From assembly GCF_000765805.2 (NCBI RefSeq), contig NZ_JRPD02000002.1:1-64000 (forward strand): 64,000 nt of DNA, given 5' to 3'. Source of the stretch: Helicobacter muridarum. Lineage in GTDB: Bacteria; Campylobacterota; Campylobacteria; Campylobacterales; Helicobacteraceae. Position 1 is the first letter of the stretch. Every line of letters starts with the position of its first letter. The translations under genes were made by a program, and so were the position numbers. The notes beneath the pieces are model-generated. The model had not been told where the DNA came from. It did no database searches and worked only from the letters and a program-made list of their open reading frames with translations. Positions 36,875 to 49,831 of this stretch are shown here, piece by piece.

Positions 36875-37343
36875 GAGGCGATATAAGATATCATACCCAA
36901 CCATCCTAATAGCAATAAGTTTAATACTACTATTTATAGTAACATACTATGAAACAACAGATATTCAAAATATACAGCATAAAATAGACTTTCTACAGCA
37001 AGAAAAAACAATTAGTGCTAGACAATTTTCTATTTTAGAACTAGACATAACCAACAATAATATGGAAAATTCTATAAATCAAATAAATAAAATGGAATCT
37101 ATCTATGACCAAGAAAACAAGCAAGATAATACTACATTAAATCTAAATGCAATATTAAACAATAAAGCATTAATTAATGAAAGGTGGTTTTCTCATAACG
37201 AAACATTATTATTTAGCAACGATTCATTTAAATTAATAAAAATACAAAGTGATTATATAACACTAAAAAGCAACTCTAGTTCAAAAATAATAATACTAAA
37301 CCTTCAAAATGACAATAAAAACGATTCTTTCATATTAGAATGA
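36864..37343 (+). CDS. Membrane-anchored protein with PilP/GspC-like C-terminal motif
   Basis: The 159-aa protein has one N-terminal membrane helix (about 11-27, YPTILIAISLILLFIVTYY). A polar coil follows, then a C-terminal motif at about 95-150: LNLNAILNNKALINERWFS, then FKLIKIQSDYITLKSN and IIILNLQ. Repeats of the form AIL-N-xALIN-xxW...IxxIxxxxVxLK occur in PilP, GspC and related proteins that dock to secretins. It starts 11 bases before the previous stop. Together the pair may be part of a type II/IV-pilus-like machine; inference only. Confidence 0.5.
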   Translation: MPNKRRYKISYPTILIAISLILLFIVTYYETTDIQNIQHKIDFLQQEKTISARQFSILELDITNNNMENSINQINKMESIYDQENKQDNTTLNLNAILNNKALINERWFSHNETLLFSNDSFKLIKIQSDYITLKSNSSSKIIILNLQNDNKNDSFILE

Positions 37344-37406
37344 CTTTGTATTCTAGCTATTTAAATAAAATTCTCATCTGCAAATTTATCTCTTAAAGGA
37401 TTTATC

Positions 37407-38042
37407 ATGTTTAGCGAAATAGAATCAAATATACATAGCATATTAATAACATCAATAGCAATTATAGCTGTGCTTAATCCATTTGGAAATCTTCCACAAT
37501 TCATCTCTATGACAGAAGGAGTAAAAACCCAATTTAGACAAAAGTTATTTAGAAATATTGTATTTGTAGCTTTTTGTATAGTATTGGTATTCTTGCTTAG
37601 TGGTTCGATTATCATGAATTATCTATTTCATGTAAGTATAAATGAACTTCGCATATCTGGGGGGCTAATATTAATAGTAATGAGTTTAAAAAATCTACTT
37701 TTCTCATCAGCCTATCAAGATTATTCAAATTACAAAAATTTAAATTTTGATGAGCTATTTAAACAAAGTATTATACCTATGTCATTTCCCATGCTAGTTG
37801 GTCCAGGAACACTTGCAACTGTAGTTGTAATATCTGAAGATAAAAATATATTCATTGCCATTGGTGCAATTGTAGTGGCTTTTGCTTTTATGATAATGCT
37901 ATTTCACTATGCAGCGACAGTAGAGAGAATACTAGGTAAACTAGTTTTATATATATTTTCTAGAATAGCCCTTGTCTTTGTTATAGCAATGGGATTCAAA
38001 ATGATCATAATAGGATTAAAAAACATGGGGCTAACAAGTTAA
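37407..38042 (+). CDS. MarC family integral membrane protein
   Basis: The 211-aa protein of the UPF0056/MarC family has six hydrophobic segments. The signature IIAVLNPFGNLPQFISMTEG lies in helix 1, with GGLILIVMSLKNLLF and PMSFPMLVGPGTLATVVVIS in the second half. Function is unsettled; earlier links to multiple antibiotic resistance were not confirmed. AAAGGA lies 7 bases before ATG. It lies directly before the chromosomal origin. Confidence 0.9.
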   Translation: MFSEIESNIHSILITSIAIIAVLNPFGNLPQFISMTEGVKTQFRQKLFRNIVFVAFCIVLVFLLSGSIIMNYLFHVSINELRISGGLILIVMSLKNLLFSSAYQDYSNYKNLNFDELFKQSIIPMSFPMLVGPGTLATVVVISEDKNIFIAIGAIVVAFAFMIMLFHYAATVERILGKLVLYIFSRIALVFVIAMGFKMIIIGLKNMGLTS

Positions 38043-38144
38043 TTCACATAATTTCAATCATAAAGACACATTAATCTATAATTAATTCACGTAAAATTGA
38101 TAGATTGCACCCCCATACATGCTAAACTTGTAAAATCAATTCAC
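38039..38144. other. oriC1: DnaA-box cluster upstream of dnaA
   Basis: Three AATTCAC motifs lie in one direction: TTAATTCAC at 38039-38047, TTAATTCAC at 38082-38090 and TCAATTCAC at 38136-38144, the last two followed by GTAAA. Helicobacter DnaA boxes share the core ATTCAC. Position directly before dnaA fits the upstream half of the bipartite origin known in H. pylori. Confidence 0.72.
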
Positions 38145-38167
38145 GTAAATTTACCATAAGGCTTTTT

Positions 38168-39484
38168 ATGAATGGCTATGATATACTTGAAAATCTTAAA
38201 ACCCAAGTTAGCGAGATTGAATACAAAAAATATATAAGTAAAATTCAATATGACACTCAAAACTCACGTGAAAATATATTTATATTCATAGTAGATAATA
38301 TTTTCATAGCTAATTGGGCAAAGCGCAAATATCAAAACAAAATGATAGATTTTGTCAAAAGAGAAACTAACGCAAAGCCAGAAATTATATTTAATCTAAA
38401 ATCAGGCAAACAAGCATTACAAATTGTGCAAAAAAAATATGTTTTTAAAAGCAGCCAATATAGCACCAATCAAGAATATACATTCGAGAAATTTATAGTC
38501 GGAAAATGCAATGAATTTGCATACAAAACAGCAAGAGAAGCAGCAAGAAAAAAAATATCAAAATGGAATCCAATACTAATATATGGAAATACTGGACTAG
38601 GAAAAACACATCTATTAAATGCAGTATGTCTTGAAGTATATAATCAAAATCCAAATGCTGCAATAATCTATATAACAGCTGAAATTATGTTTAATGAATA
38701 TAGACATAGGATACAAAATAAAACTATGGATCAATTTAGAGAAAGATTTAGAAAATGCGATTACTTACTAATTGATGATGTGCAATTCCTGACAAACACG
38801 CAGAAATTCCAAGAAGAATTCTTCAATACCTTCGAAGAAATACATAGCGCAGGTGGACAAATAATATTAACAAGCGACAAACCACCAAAGAAAATAGAAA
38901 AACTAGAAGAAAGGTTAAAATCAAGATTTGAAAAAGGCATGAGCGCAAAGGTAGAATCTCCTGAATTGGACACAAAAATAAATATAATCAAACAAAAATG
39001 TAAACTTAACAACATCAATCTAGAAACTGAAATAATTAATATACTAGCCACACAGGTGCATGATAATATAAGGGAGATTGAAGGAATAATACTAAAGTTA
39101 CACGGACAAATGTCATTACTAAACATACCAATCACAAAAGATATAGTAATTAACGAACTAAAAGATAGGGGAGTGGAAAAAGGAGGTATTGAATTTGAAG
39201 ATATTATATCATTAATATCAAGAGAACTAAACATAAAACCATCAGAGATAAAAACAAAAACTAGAGGAAAGAACAAAATTGCAAAAGCAAGAAAAATGGT
39301 AGCATACATAGCAAGGCAAGAAACAACAACAAATCTGCCAACAATTGCAAATACTTTAAATCTAAAAGATCATAGCGCAGTGAGCAAACAAATAAAAAAA
39401 ATAACAGAAGAAATGAAAGAAGATAGTAATCTAAAAAATGAAATAAATAACATAATCGCGAAACTAAGGCAAAAAAACAAATAA
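38168..39484 (+). CDS. dnaA: Chromosomal replication initiator DnaA
   Basis: The 438-aa AAA+ initiator has domain I (about 1-80), a short linker, and the ATPase core with Walker A GNTGLGKTH (about residue 139) and Walker B YLLIDDVQF. Sensor and arginine-finger regions include LEERLKSRFEKG. Domain IV contains IAKARKMVAYIARQ and the DNA-contact signature LKDHSAVSKQIKKI, where most bacteria have RDHTTV. It opens at oriC. Flanking DnaA-box clusters suggest self-regulation. Length and order dnaA-dnaN-gyrB are normal for Campylobacterota. Confidence 0.97.
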   Translation: MNGYDILENLKTQVSEIEYKKYISKIQYDTQNSRENIFIFIVDNIFIANWAKRKYQNKMIDFVKRETNAKPEIIFNLKSGKQALQIVQKKYVFKSSQYSTNQEYTFEKFIVGKCNEFAYKTAREAARKKISKWNPILIYGNTGLGKTHLLNAVCLEVYNQNPNAAIIYITAEIMFNEYRHRIQNKTMDQFRERFRKCDYLLIDDVQFLTNTQKFQEEFFNTFEEIHSAGGQIILTSDKPPKKIEKLEERLKSRFEKGMSAKVESPELDTKINIIKQKCKLNNINLETEIINILATQVHDNIREIEGIILKLHGQMSLLNIPITKDIVINELKDRGVEKGGIEFEDIISLISRELNIKPSEIKTKTRGKNKIAKARKMVAYIARQETTTNLPTIANTLNLKDHSAVSKQIKKITEEMKEDSNLKNEINNIIAKLRQKNK

Positions 39485-39548
39485 TCAAACAAAAACAAAA
39501 GAAAATAATATATCTGATATAATTTAAACATTACTAAAAAGAAAATAT

Positions 39549-39647
39549 GTGAAGCAAATGTGAATAAATAAAGATTTGAAAAAATCTATCAAATATCGAT
39601 TCCATAAGGATATTTTACAATTAAAAAAAATGTTTCACTTAATTCAC
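39549..39647. other. oriC2: DnaA-box cluster between dnaA and dnaN
   Basis: The 217-base gap holds TTAATTCAC at 39639-39647, TTTCAC at 39633-39638 and two inverted GTGAA cores at 39549-39553 and 39560-39564. AT-rich stretches beside these could serve as the unwinding element. This corresponds to the downstream half of the bipartite Helicobacter origin. Confidence 0.6.
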
Positions 39648-39701
39648 GTAACTACTAATAAAACTACTTTAATATATTATGAATCTACGAGGAAAATCAA
39701 G

Positions 39702-43201
<3,500 letters not shown>

Positions 43202-43286
43202 ATCTTATCTAAGATTTATCTTATTATTTTGATAGATTAAGTTTTTTTCTAATAATGTATTATTTATTTAGCGACTTGATTTACTT

Positions 43287-43751
43287 ATGAAAATTTTAAT
43301 TTTAAGTGAAAATAAGTTTATAACTTCCTTAAGATATGTAAATGCAGATTACAAGCTAGCTTTTTCTCTGTTTGAACTATTAGTTTGTTTGTTTATAATC
43401 TCCATTCTTAGCATTCCAGCAGTCAATTACGCTCGTAGTCATCTAATAGCTATAGAAAAAGCAAGGTTGCATATTAGATCTATACAAAATAACCTAGCAA
43501 AGCTTCCATACAAACAATTTATTAGTAAGCAAGATGTTACTAAATGTGTAGATAAGATATTAAAAGATTTAGTTGTTGATAATAAATTCTTTTCACTTAA
43601 ACCAAGAGGAAGAAATCAATTCCGACTTTATATAGGTAAGCAATATGTACAATTCACTCTAAATAAAAGCGATGGAAATAGATTTAATCTCTCTTGTAAT
43701 CCATCACAGTTTCTATGCAGGAAAATTTATCATAGAAAACATTTAAAATAA
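43287..43751 (+). CDS. Prepilin-like protein (pseudopilin)
   Basis: The 154-aa protein has a type IV prepilin N-terminus: a 25-residue basic leader ending KLA, then FSLFELLVCLFIISILSIPAV. Cleavage before Phe26 gives F1 and the essential Glu5. The -1 residue is Ala instead of the usual Gly. After the hydrophobic helix comes a small basic domain (about 100 residues) with two Cys (TKCVDK, LSCNPSQFLC). Campylobacter uses such pseudopilins (CtsG, CtsT) in DNA uptake. No pilus genes adjoin it; gyrB precedes. Confidence 0.75.
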   Translation: MKILILSENKFITSLRYVNADYKLAFSLFELLVCLFIISILSIPAVNYARSHLIAIEKARLHIRSIQNNLAKLPYKQFISKQDVTKCVDKILKDLVVDNKFFSLKPRGRNQFRLYIGKQYVQFTLNKSDGNRFNLSCNPSQFLCRKIYHRKHLK

Positions 43752-43791
43752 GGCTATAATTTAGAGCTACATTGAGAGCTGGAGAGTTTAA

Positions 43792-44697
43792 GTGGGGTTT
43801 TTATGTAGATTTTTATATATGATACGCATTGCATTATTGTGTTGTTTTATATATTTTATTTCATGTAGCAGTAATAATTTAGGAGCATTAGATAATGACT
43901 CTAAAAATGCTTCATATCTCTATGGTATAGGCTATGGTAAGGACGCCAATAGCGCAAAAGAGAATGCCATTAAAGATTTAGCAACAAATCTTCAAGTAAG
44001 CATTCAAGTTCAAGCGCAAAATACAACCGTTCATAATGATTATTCGCTCAAGACTTCAGGCATTCAACATACTTCTCTTGAGAGTGGGTTTACAGATTTA
44101 AGTGGTATAGAACTAGATAAAGTAAGTAAGGCAGGAGATTTAGTAGTTGTTCGCGTTAAAGCTACAAAAGCTATCTTGCGATCCCAGATATTGCAAAGAA
44201 TGCAAGCTAAACAAGATTTTTTAAAAGCTAGTATTGAGAAATGTGGATATCCTTCACTCAAATCCTATGAAATGTTTAAGATTTATTTAAAAGAATTGCA
44301 AAATGATATAAATGTTATTTCTGCATTGGGCGGTAGTATGACTTCATATCAGCTTGAAGTAAAAGACTACGGAGCGATAGCTGCTAGGAAATTAAGTTAT
44401 GACTTAAATATAGAGCAGTCTATTTATGTTCCAGATGTTTTACCTATTTTGTTGGCTGAATTGAGTAAGTTTATGATAATTAGCAAAGAATCCACAAGAA
44501 CCATAAATGCAAAAATCACTAGTGATAAATACATAGGCTTAGAACTCGTATTTCTTGATTGTAATGGCGATGTGGAAGATTCTATAAATATTAATAGCTA
44601 TATCGATAGGCATAAACTTAATTCTGACAACAATAAAACAAGATTGGGTGCATTCATTTATAAGACTCTATATAGCTTTATGTATGATTCAATGTAA
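43792..44697 (+). CDS. LPP20 family lipoprotein
   Basis: The protein has 301 aa with GTG start 43792, supported by GGAG 7 bases upstream; ATG 43819 is an alternative. A hydrophobic signal ends at the lipobox FISC with Cys25. The LPP20 domain follows: YLYGIGYGKDANSAKENAIKDLATNLQVSI with a downstream AGDLVVVRVKATK. This small domain is found in Helicobacter lipoproteins including Lpp20. The C-terminal half (about 180-301) I do not recognise. Probably periplasmic face of the outer membrane. Confidence 0.78.
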   Translation: MGFLCRFLYMIRIALLCCFIYFISCSSNNLGALDNDSKNASYLYGIGYGKDANSAKENAIKDLATNLQVSIQVQAQNTTVHNDYSLKTSGIQHTSLESGFTDLSGIELDKVSKAGDLVVVRVKATKAILRSQILQRMQAKQDFLKASIEKCGYPSLKSYEMFKIYLKELQNDINVISALGGSMTSYQLEVKDYGAIAARKLSYDLNIEQSIYVPDVLPILLAELSKFMIISKESTRTINAKITSDKYIGLELVFLDCNGDVEDSININSYIDRHKLNSDNNKTRLGAFIYKTLYSFMYDSM

Positions 44698-44798
44698 TTT
44701 GAAGGATTGTTATGATTATATAAGTAAATTTAGATATAGTTTATTAGTTTGCTTACATATTGGTATATAAGATAATAATTGAATTAAAGGTTATAAAC

Positions 44799-45509
44799 AT
44801 GATTATAATCCCAGCAAGACTTCAAAGTAGTAGATTTCCTAAGAAGATTCTATGTGATATTGACGGTATGCCTATGTTTATAAAAAGTGCTATAAATGCT
44901 AGTCAAGTAGATGATGTTATATTGGCTCTTGATTGCAATGAAACTTGCGACATTGCAAAAAAATATAAAATTAAATTTGTCCTTACAGACCCTAATATTC
45001 CAAATGGAACTCTTCGAGTGCTTGAAGCAAGCAGAATCTTGAATTTAAACGAAAGTGAAAAAATTATTAACCTTCAAGCCGATGAACCATTCTTAGAGAG
45101 ACATGTTATAGAAACATTAAAGCAAAGTATGGATTATGCGCCATTTATGTCTACTTGTGCAAAATATATTGATTCCAATTTGTCTAGCAATCCAAATATT
45201 GTTAAAATTGTCTTAGATAATAAAAACAATGCAATATATTTTTCTAGGGCACAAATTCCATTTTATCGAGATATGGATTTTAATCAAAGATTCTTAGCGC
45301 ATATTGGAATCTACGCTTATACTAAAGAATCCTTAGAACATTATGCCATGCTTGGAGAATGCAATATAGAGGATATTGAGAAGCTAGAGCAACTAAGAGC
45401 ATTATATTATAATCTACCAATTCGTGTAAATATTGTAGAGAGTAATAGTATTGGTGTTGATACTCCACATGATTTAGAGCTTTTAAAGCGAAATTTTGGT
45501 ATATCGTAA
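44799..45509 (+). CDS. kdsB: CMP-Kdo synthetase
   Basis: The 236-aa enzyme activates Kdo with CTP for the LPS inner core. Nucleotide-binding motif IIPARLQSSRFPKKIL is at the N-terminus; NLQADEPFL, the NPNIVKIVLDN block, YFSRAQIPFYRD and the C-terminal GVDTPHDLELL are typical. I chose ATG 44799 because AAAGG lies 8 bases before it and the motif begins there; an in-frame earlier start (44760) adds 13 residues. Cytosolic. Confidence 0.94.
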   Translation: MIIIPARLQSSRFPKKILCDIDGMPMFIKSAINASQVDDVILALDCNETCDIAKKYKIKFVLTDPNIPNGTLRVLEASRILNLNESEKIINLQADEPFLERHVIETLKQSMDYAPFMSTCAKYIDSNLSSNPNIVKIVLDNKNNAIYFSRAQIPFYRDMDFNQRFLAHIGIYAYTKESLEHYAMLGECNIEDIEKLEQLRALYYNLPIRVNIVESNSIGVDTPHDLELLKRNFGIS

Positions 45510-45540
45510 TGTTGTTATATTTTTTATTAGAGGATAAGCA

Positions 45541-45771
45541 ATGCAAGAGAAAGAATATATTGTAGATGATTCTTCAAGTTTTAAACATGACAAATATATG
45601 CAAATATTATTATCTAACAAGATGCAGCTTGAGCAATGTCAAAAATCTAGAGGATTAAAATCCTGTTTACAATGTGAAAGCTTGCTTAAATGTGAATTGC
45701 GTGCTAGCTATGTAGATTCTGTATATAGCAGCATGAGTAAGGGGCAAGCCGGGGATTTTGATTTTAATTAA
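45541..45771 (+). CDS. Small Cys-containing conserved protein
   Basis: The 76-aa hydrophilic protein has a CLQCESLLKC cluster (Cys58, Cys61 region) after a further Cys in EQCQKS. The C-terminal half VDSVYSSMSKGQAGDFDFN looks like a conserved family motif. The Cys spacing could bind a metal or form disulfides. It lies between kdsB and the LptE-like gene with short gaps and probably belongs to their operon. I recognise no function. A weak GAGGA lies 7 bases upstream. Confidence 0.6.
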   Translation: MQEKEYIVDDSSSFKHDKYMQILLSNKMQLEQCQKSRGLKSCLQCESLLKCELRASYVDSVYSSMSKGQAGDFDFN

Positions 45772-45826
45772 AATATTTAAAATTTTCTTTGAATTTTATG
45801 GGAAAATATATGCGAATAGGTTTTTT

Positions 45827-46342
45827 ATGATATTTAGAATTTGTGCTAACTTTTTTTTAATTTTAATAGCTTTATTTTTATTTGCTGCATGTGGATATAG
45901 ACCTATGTCTTATTATGCTAATAAAGCTTTAGGAGATAAGATTTATGTGAAACTTGAATTAAATTTGGAAAATACCGAAGAATCTGTTTATATAAAAGAC
46001 TTAATAAACGAAGCTATAGTCTCTAGGTTTCACTCTCAATTATCTAGTCTGGAAAGTAGTGATACTGTGCTTAATGTAAATGTATTAAGGATTCAAGATA
46101 GTGTTATTGCCACAAATTCGCAAGGTTTTGCGACATTTTATAGAATCAATATAGATATTAGTTTTAAATTCAGCAAGGACGGCAAAGAATTTACTTTTAT
46201 TAATCCGGGCTATTATGATTATGCTGGCTCACTTGTTAATACCATTACTACATATAATAGCCGTTCGAATGCTATTTTAGAAGCAAGCAAGCAAAGTATA
46301 GATAGGTTTATTTCTCAAATTGGTTATAGTGCCGTATTTTAG
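45827..46342 (+). CDS. lptE: LptE-like LPS assembly lipoprotein
   Basis: The protein has 171 aa from ATG 45827, which follows AGG by 6 bases. The hydrophobic signal ends at lipobox FAAC with Cys22, then GYRPMSYYAN. The pattern CGYxP with a two-strand, two-helix body (VYIKDLINEAIVSRFHSQL) fits LptE, which plugs the LptD barrel to place LPS in the outer membrane. It lies downstream of kdsB, consistent with LPS work. An in-frame start at 45758 adds an unlikely N-terminal segment. Assignment is by pattern. Confidence 0.7.
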   Translation: MIFRICANFFLILIALFLFAACGYRPMSYYANKALGDKIYVKLELNLENTEESVYIKDLINEAIVSRFHSQLSSLESSDTVLNVNVLRIQDSVIATNSQGFATFYRINIDISFKFSKDGKEFTFINPGYYDYAGSLVNTITTYNSRSNAILEASKQSIDRFISQIGYSAVF

Positions 46343-46458
46343 CATTTTGATATTAAAACTTTAAGTATTATTTTTTATTTCTATTTTACATCTATTTAAA
46401 AAGCATTTTATTATATTTAACAAAGTCATTGTTCTTTAAGTTTATATTAATTAAATCA

Positions 46459-48183
46459 CTATAATTTTCTATTCTCTTTAACTGCTTGAATTGCTAAATC
46501 ACTTAAAGTTTTAGCTAATTCTCGCCTCTCATGCACCACAGCATATACGCCTTCAGATTTCATGCGAGCTTCAAATGCAGATTTTTTTGTTTTAAGAATA
46601 ATCTTGCACATAGGTGAAATAGAAACTATCTCGCTATGTAAATGTTCTACTACTTCAATAGAATCTATTGCTATGATTACAACTGCACATTTCTTTATAC
46701 CCAGCTGTTCAAGCATACTTCTGCGTATAGCATCGCCATAAATAATATTTTCACCCTTTTTTATACCCTCTTCTACTTTGGCATAATTTTTTTCTACTGT
46801 AATATAGCTCAGATCGCAACCTTTGAAGTATTCCAAAATCTTGCGACCAAGTTCACCATATCCGCATACTATAACATGCCCTTCAAGTCCTTCTCCCTCC
46901 TCTTTTGTCTCTTGTGAGTTTTCATCTTCTTGTGAACTTGCTTTTTTTGTATCGCTTTTTACTTTAGAAAAAAGATTTATAGGTATCATATAACGTAAAG
47001 AAAAGCTAGTTACTTTATCTAATCTATCCAAAATAAATGGTGTAGCAATCATTGAAAAAATTACCATTAAAGTAAGGAATTGGTAGATTTCTTCAGGAGT
47101 AATGCTTGCAAAGAATGCTTCCCCAAAAATTGCTTTTAAAATCCCACTATCAAGTCTAAGATTTAGAATCTTATGTTGACTTGCAAGGAGGAAAATAGCA
47201 AAAGAGAATTCTCCGATCTGCGATAGTGAAAGTGCTATACGCATTCCAATTCTTTGCCCTTGAAAAAATAGTAAAAATATATATACAAGTAATGTTTTTG
47301 CAGTCATCATAAGCGCAACAAAGGCAATGATTACAATAAAGTATTTAAACAAAAATATCAAATCAACCTGCATTCCTACGGTGATAAAAAATACTCCCAA
47401 GAGCATATCTCTAAAATGCACTAAAACTGAAGTTACTTGATATTTATAAGGTGTACTTGAAATGATCATACCCGCCAAAAATGCACCAAGAGTAAGTGAA
47501 AATCCAAAAACTTTACTAATATATGCTGAACCTAAAACGACAAGAAATACCGCACCAACAAAAATTTCATCAGTTTTCATCACGGCAGAAAATTTTAAAA
47601 ATACCTTTGCTAAAAGTCTTCCAGGAAGCACAAGTACAATTAAAAGAATAGTAGCAGAAACAAGTGTGGTTAGTATTAAAACCCACATATTAGAATCTTT
47701 ATCACTTAAAAGCTTAATCATTAGTAAAATAGGAATAACTGCTATGTCTTGAAAAATCAAAATACCCACAGAAGCCTTACCATATGGTGTCTTGGTTTGA
47801 CTACTTTCATTTAAAAATTTTAATACGATAGCAGTAGAAGATAGACTAACCGCACTTGCTATAATGATAGAAGTAGCAAAATTAAAGCCTAAGAAATAAA
47901 AACATACGACAAAGAAAAAAGCTATTGAAAGTCCAATCTGTAATCCGCCAAATACAAGCACTTCTTGTTTCATCGCTGTAATACTTTTAAAGCTAAAATC
48001 TAGCCCAATCATAAACATCAAAAATACAATACCAAATTCAGCAATTTCATTTAGGGCTTCAGAATCTTCCACACGAAAACCAAAAATATATGCGGTGAGA
48101 ACACCTGTTAGGATATATCCAATAATCGTTGGAATTTTTAGCCGATTTAGTATAATGCCCGAAACAACAGCCATAGCCAACAC
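46459..48183 (-). CDS. CPA2/Kef-type cation:proton antiporter with TrkA-N domain
   Basis: The 574-aa protein has about 12 membrane helices (about 1-390) with PTIIGYILTGVL, FLMFMIGLDFSF and FLAGMIISSTPYKYQ typical of CPA2. An acidic linker (about 410-432) precedes a C-terminal RCK/TrkA-N Rossmann domain (HVIVCGYGELGRKILEYF, about 436-574). Such proteins exchange K+ or Na+ for protons under nucleotide control. The frame opens with GTG 48183, but the preceding in-frame codons (IDTYLVILC) complete the first helix and have no ATG/GTG/TTG, so the start is doubtful. Specific ion not assignable. Confidence 0.88.
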   Translation of the reverse strand: MLAMAVVSGIILNRLKIPTIIGYILTGVLTAYIFGFRVEDSEALNEIAEFGIVFLMFMIGLDFSFKSITAMKQEVLVFGGLQIGLSIAFFFVVCFYFLGFNFATSIIIASAVSLSSTAIVLKFLNESSQTKTPYGKASVGILIFQDIAVIPILLMIKLLSDKDSNMWVLILTTLVSATILLIVLVLPGRLLAKVFLKFSAVMKTDEIFVGAVFLVVLGSAYISKVFGFSLTLGAFLAGMIISSTPYKYQVTSVLVHFRDMLLGVFFITVGMQVDLIFLFKYFIVIIAFVALMMTAKTLLVYIFLLFFQGQRIGMRIALSLSQIGEFSFAIFLLASQHKILNLRLDSGILKAIFGEAFFASITPEEIYQFLTLMVIFSMIATPFILDRLDKVTSFSLRYMIPINLFSKVKSDTKKASSQEDENSQETKEEGEGLEGHVIVCGYGELGRKILEYFKGCDLSYITVEKNYAKVEEGIKKGENIIYGDAIRRSMLEQLGIKKCAVVIIAIDSIEVVEHLHSEIVSISPMCKIILKTKKSAFEARMKSEGVYAVVHERRELAKTLSDLAIQAVKENRKL

Positions 48184-48466
48184 GCATAAAATAACTAAAT
48201 ATGTATCTATGACTCACCTCGCATAATGGATTTAGAGACTATCTAGAATCTGCTTACTATAAATACAATCATAAAGCACCCATTGTATAATATTTTTTCG
48301 ATTTTGCGTTTATAAAAGTAGTAATATTATTAAGGGCTTATATATTGTATATTTGGTTATTTGATTGAATCTTAGATGTGAGCATAAATTTTTAAATAAA
48401 TTATTATTTATATTTATATAAGACTTGCTTGCGGATGTATTTTTTTGCAATATAAAAAACATCATA

Positions 48467-49702
48467 TCAAAGTATTTCATTCACTGTATAGCCATGCTTC
48501 ATCATAGTTTTAAAGATGCTTTCCTTATGCTCTTCACCCTTAATTTCTAGTGCTATTTCCACTATAGCATCTCCATATTGCAGTTTTGTGCTAATTCGTG
48601 AGTAATTGATAAATACAATATTTGCATTTTGATTTGTTAATAATTCTGTGAGCTTTTGAAGGCTGCCGGGTTTATCTATTAATATAACTTGAAACTTCAT
48701 TTTTCTGCTACTTTTTAGTAGTGCCCTCTCTATGATTACATTTAACATTGTTATATCTATGTTGCCTCCGCTAATTACTACGCCTACCTTTTGTGTTGTG
48801 TTAAGCTTTAATTTATTGTGTAATATAGCCGCAACACCTGCTGCACCAGCTCCCTCTGTTACTAGCTTTTGAAACTCAAGTAAGAATAATATAGCACTTG
48901 CTATCTCGTCATCATCTACTTCTACAATATCATCAACGCCTTTAAGTATGCATTCAAATACAGATTCATTTACATCACGTACCGCGATGCCATCGGCTAT
49001 TGTCCTTACAGAATCTGAATTATGTGCTTTTTTTGCCTCAAAGCTATTTTTCATTGCATTTGCGCCCTTAGCATTGACACCTATAATCTTTGTTTGTGGA
49101 TTAAGTGCTTTATAGACGCTTGCAATACCGCTTATTAATCCTCCACCTCCAATTGGCACAATTAGAATATCTAGTGGTTCTTCTTTTATCATCTCAAGTG
49201 CTATACTGCCTTGTCCAGCAATTACTTCAATATCAGCAAATGGGTGAATAAATGTTAGATTTTGTTCTTTTGCAAGATTCATGGCATGGCTATATGCTTC
49301 GTCATAATTATTTCCTACAAGCACCACTTCAGCACCCATAGATCTAGTTCCCATTATCTTTAGTAGAGGGGTTGCCTCTGGCATAACTATTACTGCTCTT
49401 GTTTGAAAATGTTGCGCGCTAAATGCTACTCCTTGCGCATGATTGCCTGCGCTAGCGCAAATTACACCTTGTGATAACACTTGTGTGCCATTTTTTAAAT
49501 CTTTCTCCTTTAGAACCGCTAGCTTATTAAATGCTCCTCTTATTTTAAATGCTCCTGTTGGTTGAAGATTCTCTTTTTTCAAAAAAACCTCCGTGTTTGC
49601 TATCTTACTTAATTTTGGCGCATATGCTAGAGGGTGTTTTGCAATTATGCCTTCTAGTCTTTTTGCAGCTTTTGTGATATAGTCTAGTGGGATTAATTGC
49701 AT
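48467..49702 (-). CDS. ilvA: Threonine ammonia-lyase (threonine deaminase)
   Basis: The 411-aa PLP enzyme turns threonine into 2-oxobutyrate, the first step to isoleucine. The PLP lysine lies in KKENLQPTGAFKIRGA, the phosphate loop in VPIGGGGLISG, and the Ser/Asn substrate loop in ICASAGNHAQGVA. A single C-terminal ACT domain (about 330-411, FQVILIDKPGSLQKLTELL) allows valine/isoleucine control, pointing to a biosynthetic or ACT-type catabolic form. AAAGG lies 6 bases before ATG. The gene is monocistronic. H. pylori to my knowledge lacks it. Confidence 0.92.
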   Translation of the reverse strand: MQLIPLDYITKAAKRLEGIIAKHPLAYAPKLSKIANTEVFLKKENLQPTGAFKIRGAFNKLAVLKEKDLKNGTQVLSQGVICASAGNHAQGVAFSAQHFQTRAVIVMPEATPLLKIMGTRSMGAEVVLVGNNYDEAYSHAMNLAKEQNLTFIHPFADIEVIAGQGSIALEMIKEEPLDILIVPIGGGGLISGIASVYKALNPQTKIIGVNAKGANAMKNSFEAKKAHNSDSVRTIADGIAVRDVNESVFECILKGVDDIVEVDDDEIASAILFLLEFQKLVTEGAGAAGVAAILHNKLKLNTTQKVGVVISGGNIDITMLNVIIERALLKSSRKMKFQVILIDKPGSLQKLTELLTNQNANIVFINYSRISTKLQYGDAIVEIALEIKGEEHKESIFKTMMKHGYTVNEIL

Positions 49703-49831
49703 GTATAACCTTTGTAAATTGAAATAAAATCAAGAAGTTATTATATCGCTTAATCTACCCAAATTTAAAAGTTGCTCATTGTGTTATAATCACAAGTTAT
49801 TTTGTTTTTACATTTGCTTTAAGGATGAATA

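Noticed and set aside
38761-39309. A 182-aa minus-strand frame inside dnaA
   Set aside because: It is the complement of a strongly conserved dnaA region; its low-complexity Ser/Phe/Ile content is typical of an antisense shadow.
39576-39701. The 42-codon upstream extension of dnaN
   Set aside because: It crosses the DnaA-box region, begins at TTG without a ribosome binding site and lacks clamp likeness; ATG 39702 has GAGGA at good spacing.
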